A stretch of 64,000 nucleotides of DNA from Paenibacillus lignilyticus. Lineage in GTDB: Bacteria; Bacillota; Bacilli; Paenibacillales; Paenibacillaceae. Shown one piece after another: positions 9,609 through 17,576 of this stretch. The notes under the pieces are model-generated. The model searched no databases. It saw only the letters and a list, made by a program, of their open reading frames with translations, and was not told the origin of the DNA. The position numbers were made by a program, and so were the translations under genes. Numbering within the stretch: position 1 is the stretch's first letter; the number at the start of each line of letters is the position of its first letter. The stretch is taken from NCBI RefSeq assembly GCF_017942085.1, contig NZ_JAGKSP010000011.1, forward strand, positions 1-64,000, given 5' to 3'.

Positions 9609-10595
9609 TTAAGCGGGTGAGGAGCTGCGGTACATTTCCCGAATCATATCCTCGATGTCAGGCTCCTTCACGCTGAGATCGATAACCGAAAGCTTGGCCG
9701 ATAAACCGCTGATCAGCTCGGATGCGGAAATATCGCTTTTGTGGAATCGATAGGTCAGCTTTAGCCCCTCTTGTTTGATTGACTCCGCACCCGGATGCCG
9801 GAGGTCCGAAGGCTCGGGAAGCTGGCTAAGATCGAGCACAAGTAACCGATAAGGCGCCATGCGCAGAATCAGCTCCGACAACGGCCCATCCTCGACCACC
9901 TTGCCGTGATTAATGACAATCAGACGTTTGCACAGCTGTTCCACATCATCCAGATCATGCGTCGTCAAAATAATCGTCGTGCCGCGCTTCATATTCATTT
10001 CTTTGATAAACGTTCTGATATTCTGCTTGGCTTCGACGTCCAGCCCAATGGTGGGCTCATCGAGAAACAACACGGATGGCGAATGCAGCATCGCCGCCGC
10101 CAAGTCGCCTTTCATTCGCTGTCCGAGCGACAACTGCCGTACGGGTGTATTGATCAGTTGATCGATGCCGAGCACGTCATGCATCATCGCCAAATTCGTC
10201 TTAAAGGTATCGTCATCGATTCGGTAGATGCGTTTCAGCAGCTCGAACGTTTCGCCAAGCCGCAAATCCCAATAAAGCTGCGTGCGTTGTCCGAAGACGA
10301 CGCCAAGCTGTTTGACGACGGACTTCCGATTTTCCTGCGGCGAAATACCGCCGATTCTCACCGAGCCAGAGGTCGGGTGAAGGATGCCGGTCAGCATCTT
10401 AATGGTCGTCGACTTGCCCGCTCCGTTCGGTCCTAAGTAACCAACCATCTCACCCGGCTCGATCCGAAAGCTGATCCCATCCACGCCGCGCACAATCGTT
10501 TTCTCCGGCCGGAACAAGCTCTGAATGGAGCCGCTAAGACCGCTCTTCTTCTTAATAACCGTGTATTCTTTGACGACATTCGTCAGTTCGATCAT
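9609..10595 (-). CDS. ABC-2 exporter ATP-binding protein
   Basis: ATPase of an ABC-2 type exporter, about 328 residues. Walker A GPNGAGKS (55-62), an unusual signature LSLGQ in place of LSGGQ (155-159), Walker B LFLDEP (about 176-181) and the switch His in TTHDLDD are present. An extension of about 100 residues after the nucleotide-binding domain is shared by the daunorubicin-resistance-like DrrA subgroup. The start is ATG 10595, since AGAGGA lies 9 nt before it, whereas GTG 10601 is only 3 nt away. It is the third gene of a unit with two permeases; the substrate is unknown. Confidence 0.9.
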   Translation of the reverse strand: MIELTNVVKEYTVIKKKSGLSGSIQSLFRPEKTIVRGVDGISFRIEPGEMVGYLGPNGAGKSTTIKMLTGILHPTSGSVRIGGISPQENRKSVVKQLGVVFGQRTQLYWDLRLGETFELLKRIYRIDDDTFKTNLAMMHDVLGIDQLINTPVRQLSLGQRMKGDLAAAMLHSPSVLFLDEPTIGLDVEAKQNIRTFIKEMNMKRGTTIILTTHDLDDVEQLCKRLIVINHGKVVEDGPLSELILRMAPYRLLVLDLSQLPEPSDLRHPGAESIKQEGLKLTYRFHKSDISASELISGLSAKLSVIDLSVKEPDIEDMIREMYRSSSPA

Positions 10596-10628
10596 ATGCA
10601 CGCATCCTCTCTCTCTGTCCGCGACCCG

Positions 10629-11444
10629 CTATGAGCCTGCGCTTTCATATCTCTTCAATCCACTTTGGAAAATAAAATGGCACAGCGCAAAAATAAGAAG
10701 TCCGACAACCGGAGTCCAAATCGCCAGGCCGACAGGGAATGTGAATCCGTCCTCTTGACCGATAAAATCAGAGGCCGGATAGAAGCTGATAAACCCGATC
10801 GGCAGAATGAAGGTCAGTGCCAGCTGAATCAGTCTTGGATATAAAGAGAGCGGGTACATGGTCGTCCGTTCCATCGTAGCCAAGGTCAGTGAAACTAGCG
10901 AGCCGCTGCGTTTGGTCCAGAATGCTGCCGAGCCCATTATCGTACAGATCGAAGCGCGGATGAACATCCCGCCGATGACGACCCCAAGCAGCTTCAGCAC
11001 ATTGATTACATTCCAATCAAAACCTATCTGAGCACAGCCATAGAAGAAAATGAGGAAGCCGGGAATGAGATCGATGAAGCCGATAAAGTTCACGTAGTTG
11101 ACGACAAATTGAAAAAAGACGTTCATGGGGCGAAGCAGCATACGGTCGAAATCACCGCGAATAACCATGTTATCGATATGCCAGGTCTGAATGAAGAATA
11201 TAACGGACAAGCCGTGGCTCAGCAGACCTAATCCGTATAGAAAAGCAAGCTGCGGGAAGGTCCAACCGGCCAGCGCTTGAAACTGCTCCACCATCAGCTT
11301 CAGCACCCATACTCCGCTGATATATTGCAGGGGGATCATAAGAAACCAGCTGACCAAGAACAGCGGATATTCCAATTGACGCTGAACGGCTAATTTTGCA
11401 AAAAAATAAGCGACAGATGCATGATAACGAATCGCGGTAACCAT
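10629..11444 (-). CDS. ABC-2 family permease (PF06182 type)
   Basis: A 271-residue membrane protein with about six hydrophobic segments. The motif RGDFDRMLLRPMN in the middle is characteristic of the ABC2_membrane_6 (PF06182) family, which always occurs as two permease genes plus one ATPase. ATG 11444 has AGGAGG upstream, overlapping the end of the preceding gene, which indicates translational coupling. Its partner is the next gene upstream (11451-12242). Export substrate unknown. Confidence 0.88.
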   Translation of the reverse strand: MVTAIRYHASVAYFFAKLAVQRQLEYPLFLVSWFLMIPLQYISGVWVLKLMVEQFQALAGWTFPQLAFLYGLGLLSHGLSVIFFIQTWHIDNMVIRGDFDRMLLRPMNVFFQFVVNYVNFIGFIDLIPGFLIFFYGCAQIGFDWNVINVLKLLGVVIGGMFIRASICTIMGSAAFWTKRSGSLVSLTLATMERTTMYPLSLYPRLIQLALTFILPIGFISFYPASDFIGQEDGFTFPVGLAIWTPVVGLLIFALCHFIFQSGLKRYESAGS

Positions 11445-11450
11445 GACGGA

Positions 11451-12242
11451 TTAACCTCCTTGAATGAGCGTGACACGCTGGGCACGCTGCCACACTACGT
11501 AAGCGATAAAGGCGAGCACCGCGATCCAAACCGCTTGAATAACAAGCGCCGTTCCTGCCTGCGCGTATGAAATTTTGCCAATATAAATCGAAAGCGGAGT
11601 TTGGTACATGTACTGGAAAGGAAGATAGCTCGAGGTGGTCGCCATCCAGCCGGGGAAGAACCAAATCGGAATCAGACTGCCGGACAGGATTCGCACGATC
11701 GCATCCTTGACGATGCCGAGGTTACCGAGCTCCATGACCCAGAACGAGATCATGCCGATAATAGCTCCCATGAGCCAAAGCAGCAGAAAGCTCAGCATCA
11801 GGCTTGGTATAAAGAGTAGAAATGCAACTAAGCTGACAGGCGTCGGCGGGGTAAACAGAATGGAAGCCAGCAGAATTAGCGGGATAGCTTGATTGACGAG
11901 CGCGCTGACCGTGGTGCCAAGGTCCTCTGCCAGGAACATGCCCAGCAGATGGATGGGTTTAATGAAATCGGTCGCGATTTGTCCCTCCCGGACCCGGTAG
12001 TACATATCATTTTGAACATTGACTGCTAGTACCGCTCCCATCACAACGGCTAAAATGGCATAGACGATCATTTGATCCTGGCTTACATCTTGCACGGAAC
12101 CGATTCCCCGATAAGCCGCCTTCCAGAGAAATACAGACGCAAGCAGCATGACCGCATTCGAGGCCATACCGGTGAACACTTCGAACCGGTACGCAATCGT
12201 CGTTAAAATTCTCATTTTAAAAAAATAGTAGTAAGCAGACAT
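11451..12242 (-). CDS. ABC-2 family permease (PF06182 type), first gene of the exporter operon
   Basis: A 263-residue integral membrane protein of the same PF06182 family as its neighbour, with the related motif VREGQIATDFIKPIH after the second or third membrane segment. The start ATG 12242 is preferred over the upstream in-frame codon at 12305 because GGAAGGGGGG lies 5 nt before it and the mature family begins near the MSAYYYFFKMR sequence. It forms the exporter with the two following genes, about 6 and 34 nt apart. Confidence 0.88.
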   Translation of the reverse strand: MSAYYYFFKMRILTTIAYRFEVFTGMASNAVMLLASVFLWKAAYRGIGSVQDVSQDQMIVYAILAVVMGAVLAVNVQNDMYYRVREGQIATDFIKPIHLLGMFLAEDLGTTVSALVNQAIPLILLASILFTPPTPVSLVAFLLFIPSLMLSFLLLWLMGAIIGMISFWVMELGNLGIVKDAIVRILSGSLIPIWFFPGWMATTSSYLPFQYMYQTPLSIYIGKISYAQAGTALVIQAVWIAVLAFIAYVVWQRAQRVTLIQGG

Positions 12243-12449
12243 GCAAGCCCCCCTTCCAAGCTTGTCCAAGAATTGGATGTTTTTGTTATAGGATAACGTC
12301 ACCATTGAGATTTGGGCAATAACTAAATGTGAAGGAAAACTTCATCTAGGGCTAATGGAGCTTTTACGATACTTTCAGCTTTCTTTAAGGTTGCCTGCCC
12401 ATACTGGGGAATGTAACCAAGCACATCTAAATTCAAGGAGGAACAAGTA

Positions 12450-13319
12450 ATGAACAAAACGATGAAAGCTCTCGGATTAACGGCCGCAATCGCGGTTATG
12501 ATTCCACTTAGCGCCTATGCAGCAACAAACACATCGACAACTGCAGACAGCGCGAAGTCCACTACCACGGCTACATCTACGGCAGTAATCGGGCAAGGAC
12601 CGTTTGGTCTTGGCGGAAAAGGCGAAGTGATGAAAGTGCGTGCCGGCGGATTCTTCAGCCAAGAGGTTTTGGATTTGCTCAAGCTGGATATGAAGGCGTT
12701 GAAGGAGAAGATTGATGCCGGTAAAACATTGGCTCAAATTGCGGAAGAACAAGGCGTCACGCGGGATCAGTTGAAGATGACGATGACAGCGGCATTCGAA
12801 AAGCAGCAGGCCGAGGAGAAAAAAGCGTTCGATGAGAATCTCGATAAATCGCTGGATTCCACGCTGAAAGATAACATCGGATTCGGAAAAGGCGGCGAGC
12901 GAGGCGGCAACTTCAAGATGGAGTTCAAGCGAGGCATTCACGCCGGGGCAGCTGACTTCAGTGCATCTGCCAAGGTGCTCGGTCTTAGTAATGAAGAATT
13001 GAAGACTGCGCTGAGCGGAGGCAAGTCCCTTGCTGACTTGGCAAAAGAGAAGGGCATCGACGTTCAGAAGCTAATTGATGCGCAGAAGCAGGTCATTGTG
13101 GACAATTTGAACGCCGCGGTGAAAGCCGGCAAGCTGACTCAGGCCGAGGCTGATAAAGAAATCGCCAAAGCAGCGGATATCGCCACACGGATCGTGAACG
13201 GGAAAATGGACAAGAAAGCACATACGATCAAAATCGACCGTAAAGCTGCGAAGCAAAATGCCGGCACCAAGGCAGATACGGGTACATCGGCGGCAGCTTC
13301 GCCTGACACGGACGCTTAG
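12450..13319 (+). CDS. Secreted helical repeat protein of unknown function
   Basis: A 289-residue protein with a clear Sec signal peptide (cleavage likely after AYA at residue 24) and a Thr/Ser/Ala-rich linker. It carries two copies of a helical unit, about 73-110 (DAGKTLAQIAEEQGV) and about 175-215 (SGGKSLADLAKEKGI), a repeat common in small secreted Firmicute proteins. It has many Lys/Glu residues, no cysteine, and a Thr/Ala/Asp tail. ATG follows a perfect AAGGAGG 8 nt upstream. It is monocistronic, divergent from the exporter and closed by a terminator. Function not known. Confidence 0.8.
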   Translation: MNKTMKALGLTAAIAVMIPLSAYAATNTSTTADSAKSTTTATSTAVIGQGPFGLGGKGEVMKVRAGGFFSQEVLDLLKLDMKALKEKIDAGKTLAQIAEEQGVTRDQLKMTMTAAFEKQQAEEKKAFDENLDKSLDSTLKDNIGFGKGGERGGNFKMEFKRGIHAGAADFSASAKVLGLSNEELKTALSGGKSLADLAKEKGIDVQKLIDAQKQVIVDNLNAAVKAGKLTQAEADKEIAKAADIATRIVNGKMDKKAHTIKIDRKAAKQNAGTKADTGTSAAASPDTDA

Positions 13320-13330
13320 GGATTTAACGA

Positions 13331-13359
13331 ATGGCACAGGGGTTATCCCTGTGCCATTT
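13331..13359 (+). terminator. Terminator after the secreted repeat protein
   Basis: Perfect 11-bp stem ATGGCACAGGG/CCCTGTGCCAT with a 5-nt loop, followed by TTATTTGTTT on the plus strand. Confidence 0.92.
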
Positions 13360-13373
13360 ATTTGTTTGGGATG

Positions 13374-13475
13374 GCGCGGGACCCGAGTGCGGGGCGCGAG
13401 GTGCGGGATGCGTGATGCGGGATGCGGGGCCAGGTGCGGGTGTGGAGCGCTGGGTGCGGGGCCGCGAGGTGCGGA
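13374..13475. repeat. Degenerate G-rich tandem repeat
   Basis: About 100 bp built from variants of GTGCGGG and GATGCGGG. Nearly every seventh to tenth base starts a GGG or GGGG run on the plus strand, in contrast to the roughly 50% G+C surroundings. It lies between two terminators and no gene is supported in any frame. Slippage-derived microsatellite or G-quadruplex-prone DNA are possible readings. Confidence 0.7.
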
Positions 13476-13484
13476 AGAGATGGG

Positions 13485-13513
13485 GCTGAGAGTTCCGAAA
13501 TCGAACTCTCAGC
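13485..13513. repeat. Intergenic palindrome with GAGAGTT arms
   Basis: Inverted repeat GCTGAGAGTT...AACTCTCAGC, 10-bp arms and a 9-nt loop, without a T tract. The arm sequence resembles the palindromes inside the 113-bp repeats at 46885-47239. Confidence 0.6.
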
Positions 13514-13592
13514 GCCGAAACTAAAATGTTCGGGGACGATATAAGCGGATAGGCCCTCTACCAGCTGCTAAGCAGGTAACTTTAGAACATGA

Positions 13593-13625
13593 AAAGCCCC
13601 CATCCGATAACTCGGATAGGGGCTT
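13593..13625 (-). terminator. Terminator after the 13659-14039 gene
   Basis: Stem AAAGCCCC..ATCCGA pairing with TCGGAT.GGGGCTTT around a short loop, with TTTT on the minus side. It is convergent with the upstream plus-strand gene. Confidence 0.85.
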
Positions 13626-13658
13626 TCTCTGTTTAGACAGGCATGGTTCACGCTAGCG

Positions 13659-14039
13659 TTAGATCCACGCTTTAAGATGGACTTGGCGAATAAACTCTTC
13701 GCGCGTCTGGGGTTCGCCCTCGACATCTTCTTCTTGCAATGGTTCTTCCCCGCCGTTCATGATGCGGTGAAACAATTCCGCATTGTGCGTCGCGAGCGCA
13801 AAGTCGATTAGCGCTTCGCGCTCCAAACGGTCGACCTCTTGCTTAATCAGCACTTCCTCCAGCTCGATATCAGCTGCGGGCACGTAGAAATTCCGGTTCG
13901 CCTTCGGAACCCGGATCACATAATCGAACGCGTTATCCGCATTGCGATCATAGGCAATTATATAACCATACTCCCCAACCGGGAGGGTCTGTTCAAATAA
14001 GTCCGACATAATAATGATACGTTGGCCAAGCTTATACAT
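13659..14039 (-). CDS. Small cytoplasmic protein, possible IDEAL-like C-terminus
   Basis: A 126-residue acidic protein not firmly recognised. The N-terminal half (about 1-60) looks like a small beta barrel (YKLGQRIIIM, VGEYGYIIAYDR, DYVIRVP, FYVPAADIE), similar in pattern to short SH3- or KOW-like domains. The second half has EALIDFALATHNAELFHRI, which resembles the IDEAL domain of Bacillales regulatory proteins. ATG 14039 with AGGAGTGAG upstream is preferred over the in-frame start at 14069. It is transcribed alone. The IDEAL assignment is a suggestion from pattern only. Confidence 0.7.
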   Translation of the reverse strand: MYKLGQRIIIMSDLFEQTLPVGEYGYIIAYDRNADNAFDYVIRVPKANRNFYVPAADIELEEVLIKQEVDRLEREALIDFALATHNAELFHRIMNGGEEPLQEEDVEGEPQTREEFIRQVHLKAWI

Positions 14040-14137
14040 TAGCGTCTCACTCCTGTCACCAATAACCATACTCTATGACTCTACTCTATCCTACTAAAAT
14101 TCAGTAAGGAAGTCCAATAGATGAGAATGGTTATTAT

Positions 14138-14926
14138 TTATAGCGTATCCAGTGACGGACGACGACGCAGTGACCAAGCGGCGATAGTCATAATGGCAAC
14201 CATGATTCCGATCGCGACGCAGACTGCCGGCCACGGGCTGTCTTGCCCGCTTGGCGTAGGTGCGAACTGCACGTAGGCAAACTTCGGCAGCATGCCCGGG
14301 CTGGCCGCGAGCGCGTGCGGAAACGCGGAGGCCGTCAGCGCGAGCACGGCCGCTGTGCCGAGCGCGCATGCCGCCGCCGCTGCCCCGCTGCGCAGCAAGG
14401 CGCTAAACAGCAGCGTGAGCGAACCCGCAAAGCTCAGCCAGAGCAAGAATAGCAGATAGGCATAGAGACTGCGCTGCCAGTCTACGGTTTCAAACAGCGC
14501 CGCCGTATAATACCATGCGGCGCCGAAGCCGCCTGCGAATGCGAGTGTGACAAGGACCAGCATGGCTGCCCATTTGGCCGAGACGAACGAGAGATACGAG
14601 ATCGGCTTTACTAGAATCATCGCGGTCACGCCATTCGTGCGTTCCGCGGAAATACTGCCCATAACCGATAGGGCAAGCACCAGAAGCCCAATCGTGTTGA
14701 ACTGCTGCAACGTTTGCGCCATTACTTCGGAAGCCGAAGGCTGCGGAATTGAAATGAGCGCTCCTTCCGGCAGGTTACCGGCGTGCGCAAGAATATCCGG
14801 AAGAAAATAGGTGGAAACGGGCTGCATGGCACCAAATAAAATATAGACAAGCGGCACCCAAACCAGCTTGTAGCTGCGGATCAGCTCTGTCCATTCTTTG
14901 CCGAAAAGCACAAGCCACCGGTTCAT
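14138..14926 (-). CDS. yxlG: YxlG-like ABC permease of the SigY operon
   Basis: A 262-residue ABC-2 type permease with six predicted membrane segments, including an Ala-rich pair near the C-terminus. ATG 14926 overlaps the stop of the preceding ATPase gene by 4 nt (ATGA); the much longer upstream reading frame is rejected for that reason. It is the last gene of sigY-yxlCDEFG; in B. subtilis YxlF-YxlG form an ABC transporter whose substrate is not established. Codon use here is noticeably Ala/Gly and GC rich. Confidence 0.85.
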   Translation of the reverse strand: MNRWLVLFGKEWTELIRSYKLVWVPLVYILFGAMQPVSTYFLPDILAHAGNLPEGALISIPQPSASEVMAQTLQQFNTIGLLVLALSVMGSISAERTNGVTAMILVKPISYLSFVSAKWAAMLVLVTLAFAGGFGAAWYYTAALFETVDWQRSLYAYLLFLLWLSFAGSLTLLFSALLRSGAAAAACALGTAAVLALTASAFPHALAASPGMLPKFAYVQFAPTPSGQDSPWPAVCVAIGIMVAIMTIAAWSLRRRPSLDTL

Positions 14927-15873
14927 ACGTGCTGCACCGCCTTCATAAATAAGTCCTCCAGTGTCGTCGAGCCGAATTCCAGCTTGGTCACGGGTATTCC
15001 GCGATCCAGAAGCTGCTGAAGAACGATCCTTCTGGCTTCGCGGATTTGGTTGTTCTCGACACGAAGCTTGGCTGCGTTCCCTCCGGGCTGAAGCTCCGCA
15101 GAATGAAACAGCTGCGTCGTCGACACGAGCGAAACCCACTGTGACAATGCGGATCGCGCTTCACCGGTGTTCTCGACCTCAACCACCATCACCGGCTCGC
15201 GATTGGCCGCACGTATATCATCGATCGCCCCGCTAATGACAATACGGCCGTTCTTCATAATGAGCACGTCGTCGCACAGCTCCTCGGCGTCATGCAGCAC
15301 ATGCGTGGAAAATAATATCGTTGTTTCGTGCTTCAGCTCCCCAAGCAGCTGCATCACTTCGCGGCGTCCAATCGGGTCGAGCGCAGAAACGGGCTCGTCC
15401 AGAATGAGCAGCTTCGGCCGGTGAATGAGCGCTTGCGCCAGGCCGAGACGCTGCTTCATCCCGCCGGAATACCCGGCGATTCGCCGCCTGCCTGCATCGG
15501 CAATGCCGACCCTCTCCAGCAATTCCGCGCTGCGGGAAGCTGCTTCTCGTTTCGGCAAGCCGCACAATCCCGCCGCATAACGAAGAAATTCGGCGCCGGT
15601 CATCCAGCCGTGAAACGCCGGCGTTTGCGGCAAGTAACCGATAAGCGCGCGATGGTCATCGCCGGGCTTTAGATCTCGGAAGCGGATGCTCCCTGACGAT
15701 GGTGCCAGCAGGCCGCTGAGAATACGAATCGTCGTTGTTTTGCCCGCTCCGTTAGGACCGAGCAATGCAGTGCAGCGGCCTTCCCCAAGCGTGAAGCGAA
15801 TGTCCTGCAGCGCGGACGTTGCTCCGCTGAATGTCTTGCTAAGTCCCTCAACAGCAACGAGTCCCATCATCAC
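14923..15873 (-). CDS. yxlF: YxlF-like ABC transporter ATPase of the SigY operon
   Basis: About 316 residues. Walker A GPNGAGKT (39-46), signature YSGGMKQR (135-142), Walker B LLILDEP (155-161) and switch His in FSTHVLHDAEE are all intact, followed by an ABC-2-associated C-terminal domain. GTG 15873 overlaps the yxlE stop as GTGA; ATG 15870 or 15867 are near-equal alternatives with GGAAGGA upstream. It pairs with the following permease, by analogy with the B. subtilis sigY operon. Confidence 0.87.
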   Translation of the reverse strand: MMMGLVAVEGLSKTFSGATSALQDIRFTLGEGRCTALLGPNGAGKTTTIRILSGLLAPSSGSIRFRDLKPGDDHRALIGYLPQTPAFHGWMTGAEFLRYAAGLCGLPKREAASRSAELLERVGIADAGRRRIAGYSGGMKQRLGLAQALIHRPKLLILDEPVSALDPIGRREVMQLLGELKHETTILFSTHVLHDAEELCDDVLIMKNGRIVISGAIDDIRAANREPVMVVEVENTGEARSALSQWVSLVSTTQLFHSAELQPGGNAAKLRVENNQIREARRIVLQQLLDRGIPVTKLEFGSTTLEDLFMKAVQHV

Positions 15874-16073
15874 GACTGTTTCCTTCCGATGAGAAAGAAC
15901 AATACAGCGCCTATTATATTAACGAAAATTATAAGGAGCACCCACATCCACTTCGGCCCTCTCGTTTGGGATGCACGCGCGCAAGCGACGAGTGCCGTTA
16001 CCATCAGAACGAGCTGAACGAGTGCGATCGGCACTATAATGGCCATAAGCTGCGATGTCGATAATTGATCCAT
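15870..16073 (-). CDS. yxlE: YxlE-like PLDc_N membrane protein
   Basis: A 67-residue protein with two membrane segments (about 10-32 and 42-62). The segment GPKWMWVLLIIFVNIIGAV is the hallmark of the PLDc_N domain found at the N-terminus of cardiolipin synthases. In B. subtilis YxlE, together with YxlD, restrains SigY activity. ATG 16073 is preceded by GAGGGGG about 9 nt upstream. Gene order and size match the B. subtilis operon. Confidence 0.85.
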   Translation of the reverse strand: MDQLSTSQLMAIIVPIALVQLVLMVTALVACARASQTRGPKWMWVLLIIFVNIIGAVLFFLIGRKQS

Positions 16074-16089
16074 GTCTGCAATCCCCCTC

Positions 16090-16290
16090 TTAATTGTTCC
16101 TTCTCTTCGACCAGTTCACTCGAACGATCAGCAAGTAACATAGCAAGGGCATCGGGAACTGAATCAGTCCCCAAATCCCCCAAAACCATGGATATCGGCT
16201 CCGTTTCTTCGCATCCTTAAACAGCCAGGAGGATTGGCACAGCAATATACCTACGACAGCGACTACTAATGCTATTTCCCATCCGACCAT
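16090..16290 (-). CDS. yxlD: YxlD-like small membrane protein
   Basis: A 66-residue protein with two hydrophobic segments separated by WLFKDAKKRSRYPWFWGIWG, a pattern shared with YxlD and other PLDc_N relatives. The start is taken at ATG 16290, overlapping the 3' end of yxlC by 19 nt. The longer frame to 16401 encodes a Cys/Gly/Arg-rich non-family extension that is antisense-like and is rejected. The ribosome binding site (AGAAGGGCGG) is weak, consistent with coupling to yxlC. Inferred negative regulator of SigY. Confidence 0.8.
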   Translation of the reverse strand: MVGWEIALVVAVVGILLCQSSWLFKDAKKRSRYPWFWGIWGLIQFPMPLLCYLLIVRVNWSKRRNN

Positions 16291-16658
16291 CTTGGACGCC
16301 GCCCTTCTTTGCCTTTGATCATGAAGAGGAAGACAAATACCGCCGCAGCCGCAAAAGCTATGATTTGGATAACCACGAATACCACGACGCTGCTCACCCA
16401 CAGCAGCAGCAAGCCGCTAAGCACGAACGCGCTGACCAGCCAGAACAACAACAGCTCCCGCCGATAGCGGCTGTTAAGCTCCTTCTTATGTTCACGAACC
16501 AAATTCGTAATGGATTCGACAGATGGAACATCCGGCTGCATGGAGCGATCCCATTCTTCCAGATGAACGCCGAGCATCTGCTTAATCTGCTGCTCCTCTT
16601 GATGATCGTCGATATCACTTATTTTCTTGCCGCGCTTACCGTCTCCGTCCCTAATCAT
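16272..16658 (-). CDS. yxlC: YxlC-like SigY antagonist
   Basis: A 128-residue protein with a charged cytoplasmic N-terminal half containing VPSVESITNLVREHKKEL (about 45-62), followed by two membrane segments (about 70-90 and 92-115). This is the layout of B. subtilis YxlC, which binds SigY. ATG 16658 lies 10 nt after GGAAGGAG and overlaps the sigY stop by 8 nt; TTG 16667 is too close to the ribosome binding site. Sequence similarity is modest, so the call rests on topology and position. Confidence 0.78.
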   Translation of the reverse strand: MIRDGDGKRGKKISDIDDHQEEQQIKQMLGVHLEEWDRSMQPDVPSVESITNLVREHKKELNSRYRRELLLFWLVSAFVLSGLLLLWVSSVVVFVVIQIIAFAAAAVFVFLFMIKGKEGRRPRWSDGK

Positions 16659-17196
16659 CCTCGTCAAGCTCCTTCCTCAGCTGTTTCAGGCCGTTATGCA
16701 GCCTCGACTTCACCGTACCGACAGGAATGCCGAGCCATGAGGCAATTTCCTCGTAAGCATAGCCGTAATAATATTTGAGCAAAATAGGCACACGGATCTC
16801 ATACGATAACTCACCAAGCGCATCGAGAGTATGCGGCCATTCCTGCTGCTGCATCGCAGCATGAAACCGTATGGATTGCAGCGCCTGCTCTTGCGTCTGC
16901 CACTTCTGCTCTCGCTGCTGCTTACGCATCTCGTCGATATAGCGCCGGGTTGCGATCGATATCAGCCATGTTGAAAATTTGCTTTGCTGCCGGAACATGC
17001 CGATCTTCTCAATGGCCTTCAGCATCGTATCCTGCACCAAGTCTTCGGCCATCGCCTTGTTCATGGTTACTTTCAGCATGTACCGGTATAACAAGGTGTA
17101 ATGGCTGCGCAGCAGGGTCGACAGCGCATGATCGTCGCCGCGAACTGCCCGTTTCACCAGCTGCGCTTCATCTCCCAGCTGTTCCATCCCGATCAT
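16651..17196 (-). CDS. sigY: ECF RNA polymerase sigma factor, SigY-like
   Basis: A 181-residue ECF sigma factor. Region 2 (about 25-95) contains AEDLVQDTMLKAI and FSTWLISIATRRYID; region 4 (about 125-178) ends in the helix-turn-helix YAYEEIASWLGIPVGTVKSRLHNGL. The upstream reading frame to 17337 is rejected because ATG 17196 has GAGGAG 6 nt upstream and the resulting length matches SigY. It heads a six-gene overlapping operon (sigY, yxlC, D, E, F, G) and has an ECF-type promoter 58-83 nt upstream, suggesting autoregulation. Confidence 0.92.
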   Translation of the reverse strand: MIGMEQLGDEAQLVKRAVRGDDHALSTLLRSHYTLLYRYMLKVTMNKAMAEDLVQDTMLKAIEKIGMFRQQSKFSTWLISIATRRYIDEMRKQQREQKWQTQEQALQSIRFHAAMQQQEWPHTLDALGELSYEIRVPILLKYYYGYAYEEIASWLGIPVGTVKSRLHNGLKQLRKELDEDD

Positions 17197-17253
17197 CGTG
17201 TTCTCCTCACTTGCTGCTGAATTCCAGCCTCTTTCCTTCAGTCTCGCCAATAT

Positions 17254-17279
17254 GACGGTGAAGGTTGCCCTTTTGTTCA
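17254..17279 (-). promoter_or_regulatory. ECF-type promoter in front of sigY (probable autoregulation)
   Basis: On the minus strand TGAACA (17279-17274), a 16-bp spacer and CGTC (17257-17254). This is the general ECF layout TGAAC-N16/17-CGTC and agrees with the autoregulated sigY promoter of B. subtilis. Confidence 0.72.
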
Positions 17280-17343
17280 CTTGCTTCTCAAAAAAGTTTC
17301 TCGTTTCCTTCAAATTATAAAGCGAATGCAGTGCCAAGACGCA

Positions 17344-17373
17344 GCAAAGGCCATCCGCTTGGATGGCCTTTGC
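17344..17373 (-). terminator. Hairpin at the end of the sugar-acid cluster
   Basis: Perfect 13-bp stem GCAAAGGCCATCC/GGATGGCCTTTGC with a 4-nt loop lies 3 nt past the monooxygenase remnant. There is no good T tract on either strand, so termination may be weak or Rho-assisted. Confidence 0.6.
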
Positions 17374-17376
17374 TTA

Positions 17377-17545
17377 TTAATTCACTTTAGCCGCGGCCGA
17401 ATACCGATTCTCCTCCGGCACCGGCAAACCCAGATTTCCGCGTAACGTATCCGATTCATATTCCGTCTTATAGATACCGCGTTCTTGGAGCATCGGTACG
17501 ACCGACTTTACGAAATCGCGCAGGGCGTCCGGCGGCGGCCGTTCC
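17377..17545 (-). pseudogene. Remnant of an NtaA/DmoA-type flavin monooxygenase (C-terminus only)
   Basis: After the SDR stop a different reading frame encodes about 55 residues: [20 protein letters not shown] followed by [20 protein letters not shown]. This matches the closing segment of long-chain LLM-class flavin monooxygenases (nitrilotriacetate or dimethylsulfide monooxygenase family), whose usual ending is VPELQRRG-x-FRTEY-x(3)-TLR-x(2)-LGLP-x-P. The preceding roughly 380 residues are missing, so it is the scar of a deletion. No start codon or ribosome binding site of its own is seen. Confidence 0.75.
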
Positions 17546-17576
17546 ACATGCGATGCGGAACAAGCCGTATTTGCCG

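Noticed and set aside
13258-13524. 88-codon plus-strand open frame with Gly/Ala/Arg/Cys-rich product
   Set aside because: It starts inside the secreted-protein gene and its composition comes from the degenerate G-rich repeat.
13366-13660. CRISPR array or phage attachment site in the 13.4 kb repeat
   Set aside because: Units are short, degenerate and lack unique spacers; no integrase or cas gene is present in the window.
17310-17340. Vegetative promoter upstream of sigY (TTGGCA ... TATAAT)
   Set aside because: The two hexamers are only 12 bp apart, too short for sigma-A; the ECF-type promoter nearer the gene fits better.
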